Source of the DNA: Spirirestis rafaelensis WJT71-NPBG6 | Lineage (GTDB): Bacteria; Cyanobacteriota; Cyanobacteriia; Cyanobacteriales; Nostocaceae | Length of the DNA: 64,000 nucleotides | Direction of reading: 5' to 3' | NCBI GenBank assembly: GCA_019359015.1 | Contig: JAHHID010000007.1 | Coordinates: forward strand, 62,001 to 126,000 | Shown here: piece after piece, positions 61,431 through 64,000 of the stretch | How the letters are laid out: the number at the start of each line of letters is the position of its first letter | Position numbering within the stretch: the first letter of the stretch is position 1 | The notes under the pieces: generated by a model | Told to the model about the DNA's origin: nothing | What the model saw: the letters and a program-made list of their open reading frames with translations, nothing else | The model's database searches: none | Program-made: the position numbers and the translations under genes

Positions 61431-63551
61431 ATGCTTACCAACTTGAGAAATCTGCTGACACAGCCTGTATTTGTTATTAGTTTAATTACAGGTATGTTGG
61501 TGGTTGGAGTTCAACGGTTGGGAGTGTTAGAGCCTGTAGAACTGAAAGCTTTTGACCAGATGACGCAAAGGCGTACTCCTCTAGGACCAGACCCGCGCCT
61601 ATTGATTGTAGGATTTAGCGGAGACGATATTCAAAAATTAAACCAAGGATCGCCGAATGGGGAAACTTTAGACACAGTATTGAGCAAACTAGAGCGCTAT
61701 CAACCAAAAGTTATCGGTTTAGACTTGTTTCGCGACCGACCAGTTGAGCCAGGTCATCAGAAGCTTTTAACACAGTTAAAAAATAGTTCACGGATTGTGA
61801 CTATCTGTACAGTGGGTGCAGGAAATGTTGAATCTGTACCACCACCGATGGGTGTAGAACCTGAGAACGCAGGATTCGCTGATATCCCACAAGACAAAGA
61901 TGGGTTGATTCGGCGAAATTTGCTAGTGGTTACACCCAATGCCAAGTCAAATTGTAAAACTCCAGCTTCCTTTGGATTTCAACTGGCGCTTCAATATTTA
62001 AATATTGAACCAAAATTCACTGCTCAGGGAATGCAACTGCGGAAAACGTTGTTTAAACGCTTAGAAGCTGACTCCGGTGGTTATCAACACATAGATGCCA
62101 ATGGCTATCAAATACTGCTAAACTACCGATCGCAGAATAACGTTGCTCAAGAAGTTAGTTTTTCAGATGTGCTAGGCGATCGCATCCAGCCTAGTTGGGT
62201 AAGAAATCGTATTATCTTGATTGGCTCGACTGCACCAAGTTCCCAAGACATTCGTAATACACCTTATAGTGATGGCAAGCTGGATAACTCTGGTCAAATG
62301 CCTGGAGTGACAATTCATGCACACATGGTAAGTCAGATTCTCGATGCAACTTCAGGAGTGCGACCTCTATTTTGGTTTTTACCTGAATGGGGTGAAATTC
62401 TTTGGATATGGGGATGGACTTTCGCCGGTGGTGTACTCGGATGGCGTATTCAGCATCCACTCCGCTTACTACTGTTCAGCGCTGGTGCTTTAGTAATACT
62501 ATTATTTAGCGGTTTTGTTCTTTTTACTTATGCAGGGTGGATACCTTTAGCATCCCCAGCGTCAGGCTTTATTGTAGCAACAGTGGGCGTTCTGGGTTAT
62601 ACCTCATTTAAAAATAACCAAGAAAGAGAAAAAATAGCACTTCAGATTAAAGAGCAAAATGAAAACATCTCGCTATTGCAAGCACTTTTAAGAGAAGGAG
62701 GAAACTCCACAACGCAGATACCGACGGGGTTTTATGATGGCTCACAACCACAAAAACTATTGAACAAGCGTTATAAAGTCACTGACATGCTTGGTTCTGG
62801 GGGATTTAGTTATACTTATTTAGCTGAAGATACTCATCGACCGGGCAACCCTATGTGTGTAGTTAAGCACTTGCAACCTGCTCGCACCGATGAAGTGTTT
62901 TTAGATATTGCTAGACGTCTATTTAAAACTGAATCAGAAATTTTGGATCTTTTGGGTCATCACGATCAGATCCCCCAATTAATGGCTTATTTTGAAGAAA
63001 ATCAGCAATTCTATTTAGTGCAAGAGTATATTAGAGGACAAACTCTCCAAGAAGAATTGCCCTCTGGTCAGTCGATTTCCGAAGCTGAAGTTGTAAGTTG
63101 CCTTAAAGACCTTTTGCGGGTACTGAAGTTTGTTCATAGTCGTGGTGTCATCCATCGAGACATCAAACCTAGCAACTTAATCCGACGGCAAGAAGATAAA
63201 AGAATCGTTTTAATTGACTTTGGTGCTGTTAAACAAATTCAGCCTCAGATGCAAGCAGAAAACCCCACAGTAGCGGTGGGTACTGCGGGTTATGCACCTC
63301 CTGAGCAGTTTATGGGACATCCCAGATTAAACAGCGATATCTATGCTGCTGGAATGATTGGCATTCAAGCTTTAACTGGTACACCTGCCAAACATCTCGA
63401 ACGAGAATCAACGACAGAACTTGCTTGGCGACATCTTGCAAAAGATACTTCTCAAGAGTTGGCTGATATTTTAGACAAAATGGTGGCTTTTGACTTTCAA
63501 AAGCGATATCAGTCGGTAGAGGAAGTTTTACAAAGTTTAGATAATTTGTAA
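61431..63551 (+). CDS. CHASE2 Ser/Thr receptor kinase
   Basis: A ~706-residue kinase. An N-terminal helix is followed by an extracellular CHASE2 domain (~30-300; LRLLIVGFSGDDIQKLN-like, KVIGLDLFRDRPVEPG, ENAGFADIPQDKDGLIRR), three membrane helices (~325-395), a short coiled coil and a kinase domain (~440-706; LGSGGFSYTYLAEDTHRP, CVVKHLQPARTDE, HRDIKPSNLIR, LIDFGAVKQIQ, GTAGYAPPEQFMG). Motifs are complete. I use the ATG at 61431; a TTG lies two codons upstream. CHASE2 kinases sense unknown external signals and are common in cyanobacteria next to CHAT/DUF928 genes, as here. Confidence 0.92.
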   Translation: MLTNLRNLLTQPVFVISLITGMLVVGVQRLGVLEPVELKAFDQMTQRRTPLGPDPRLLIVGFSGDDIQKLNQGSPNGETLDTVLSKLERYQPKVIGLDLFRDRPVEPGHQKLLTQLKNSSRIVTICTVGAGNVESVPPPMGVEPENAGFADIPQDKDGLIRRNLLVVTPNAKSNCKTPASFGFQLALQYLNIEPKFTAQGMQLRKTLFKRLEADSGGYQHIDANGYQILLNYRSQNNVAQEVSFSDVLGDRIQPSWVRNRIILIGSTAPSSQDIRNTPYSDGKLDNSGQMPGVTIHAHMVSQILDATSGVRPLFWFLPEWGEILWIWGWTFAGGVLGWRIQHPLRLLLFSAGALVILLFSGFVLFTYAGWIPLASPASGFIVATVGVLGYTSFKNNQEREKIALQIKEQNENISLLQALLREGGNSTTQIPTGFYDGSQPQKLLNKRYKVTDMLGSGGFSYTYLAEDTHRPGNPMCVVKHLQPARTDEVFLDIARRLFKTESEILDLLGHHDQIPQLMAYFEENQQFYLVQEYIRGQTLQEELPSGQSISEAEVVSCLKDLLRVLKFVHSRGVIHRDIKPSNLIRRQEDKRIVLIDFGAVKQIQPQMQAENPTVAVGTAGYAPPEQFMGHPRLNSDIYAAGMIGIQALTGTPAKHLERESTTELAWRHLAKDTSQELADILDKMVAFDFQKRYQSVEEVLQSLDNL

Positions 63552-63555
63552 CTTC

Positions 63556-63589
63556 GTAGTTAGCGCTTCAGCGCTGAAGCGCCGACTAC
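63556..63589. repeat. Nested palindrome (GTAGT...ACTAC family)
   Basis: Outer GTAGT/ACTAC arms enclose AGCGCTTCAGCGCT-AAGCGC inner palindromes. Third member of the family seen at 32049 and 46377; it lies between convergent kinase and CHAT genes. Confidence 0.7.
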
Positions 63590-63598
63590 AAATAGAGT

Positions 63599-64000
63599 TT
63601 ACAGCCAATTGCCTACCAAAACAAACGGTGCCCAGTAATATGGATGCTCATACAGAGGATTTTTCAACAGGCTAACTTGAGCGTTCCTAATCGCTTGTGC
63701 TTTAGTGATATTACCTTGTTTTAACTGAGTGTAAAACTCACGCATGAGGATAGAAGTTCCTTCATCGTCTACATTCCAAAGTGATGCTAATGTACTACGC
63801 GCTCCAGAGCGCACAGCAACTCCAGCAATTCCTAAGTCAGCTCGTGTGTCTCCTGTAGCTGTTGAGCAAGCACTGAGAACTAGTAACTCGATCGCACCCT
63901 GCTGGTTGGTTTCTCTGCTTTGGAGTATACCATTCAAATCTCTAACGTTGATGACTTGATTACTATAAGTCAAAATAAAGGTATCTTCTGCTTTGGAACT
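63599..64000 (-). CDS. CHAT-domain protein, C-terminal part
   Basis: The C-terminal ~134 residues of a caspase-like CHAT protease; the 5' part is beyond the window and the frame is open to the last base. The catalytic Cys is in LLVLSACSTATGD. GIAGVAVRSGARSTLASLWN then VDDEGTSILMREFYTQL and the ending YYWAPFVLVGNWL are standard for CHAT. The catalytic His lies outside the window. These proteins usually carry N-terminal TPRs. Confidence 0.9.
   Translation of the reverse strand, partial: SSKAEDTFILTYSNQVINVRDLNGILQSRETNQQGAIELLVLSACSTATGDTRADLGIAGVAVRSGARSTLASLWNVDDEGTSILMREFYTQLKQGNITKAQAIRNAQVSLLKNPLYEHPYYWAPFVLVGNWL

Overview
The window looks like chromosomal DNA of a filamentous, probably heterocyst-forming cyanobacterium (Nostocales type). 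The evidence is the dense GCGATCGC (HIP1) palindromes, heptamer/nonamer short tandem repeats (STRR) between genes, a kaiABC cluster with a very short KaiA followed by a TolC/HgdD-type gene, a photosystem II S4-domain protein, an Hli protein, mycosporine genes, and several Ser/Thr kinases with sensory domains. Names are read from the protein sequences by eye; no database search was run.

Layout. 0-13.9 kb: 3' end of a GT39-type glycosyltransferase; a large hybrid histidine kinase divergent from kaiA-kaiB-kaiC; a TolC-like outer membrane protein; two cyanobacterial conserved proteins; the PSII S4 protein; an SDR oxidoreductase. 14-17.3 kb: a gene remnant, tRNA-Val(GAC), and a divergent pair resembling the TRADD-N conflict systems (two-helix membrane protein plus HTH/TRADD-N/pentapeptide-repeat protein), then a DUF433 orphan. 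17.3-28.7 kb: cobalamin genes in three blocks: cobL with a PIN/antitoxin cassette wedged in front of it, a riboswitch-led cobG-cobH-cobI operon, and a cbiG-cobJ fusion, interspersed with an APH-type kinase, a PII-like protein, an RRM protein and an Hli protein. 29-36 kb: dacB and the mysABC operon for mycosporine-glycine. 36.5-43.3 kb: a PhoX-like phosphatase, a nest of decayed insertion sequences, ilvB with a zinc-ribbon tail, an MFS carrier and a small hydrolase-like protein. 43.5-51.9 kb: a chelatase-like protein ending in six histidines, an FMN reductase, an alpha/beta hydrolase, two Ser/Thr kinases and an ABC-2 permease. 52-64 kb: DUF928 gene with a partial tandem copy, an FHA-linked redox pair (membrane polyferredoxin-FHA-cNMP domain protein, then FHA-FNR-2Fe2S reductase), Cu/Zn SOD, a cysteine-dioxygenase-like cupin, a CHASE2 kinase and the end of a CHAT protease.

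How genes work together. kaiABC forms the circadian oscillator, and the adjacent kinase with degenerate receivers is a candidate input/output partner. cobG/H/I/J/L cover the middle of corrin-ring synthesis. mysA-mysB-mysC convert sedoheptulose-7-phosphate to mycosporine-glycine. In the last 18 kb, three Ser/Thr kinases lie near two FHA-containing redox proteins, suggesting, as inference only, phosphorylation-gated electron transfer. Candidates for undescribed biology are the TRADD-N pair, the FHA redox pair, the His-tailed chelatase, and a duplicated ~100-nt leader element in front of two neighbouring minus-strand genes.
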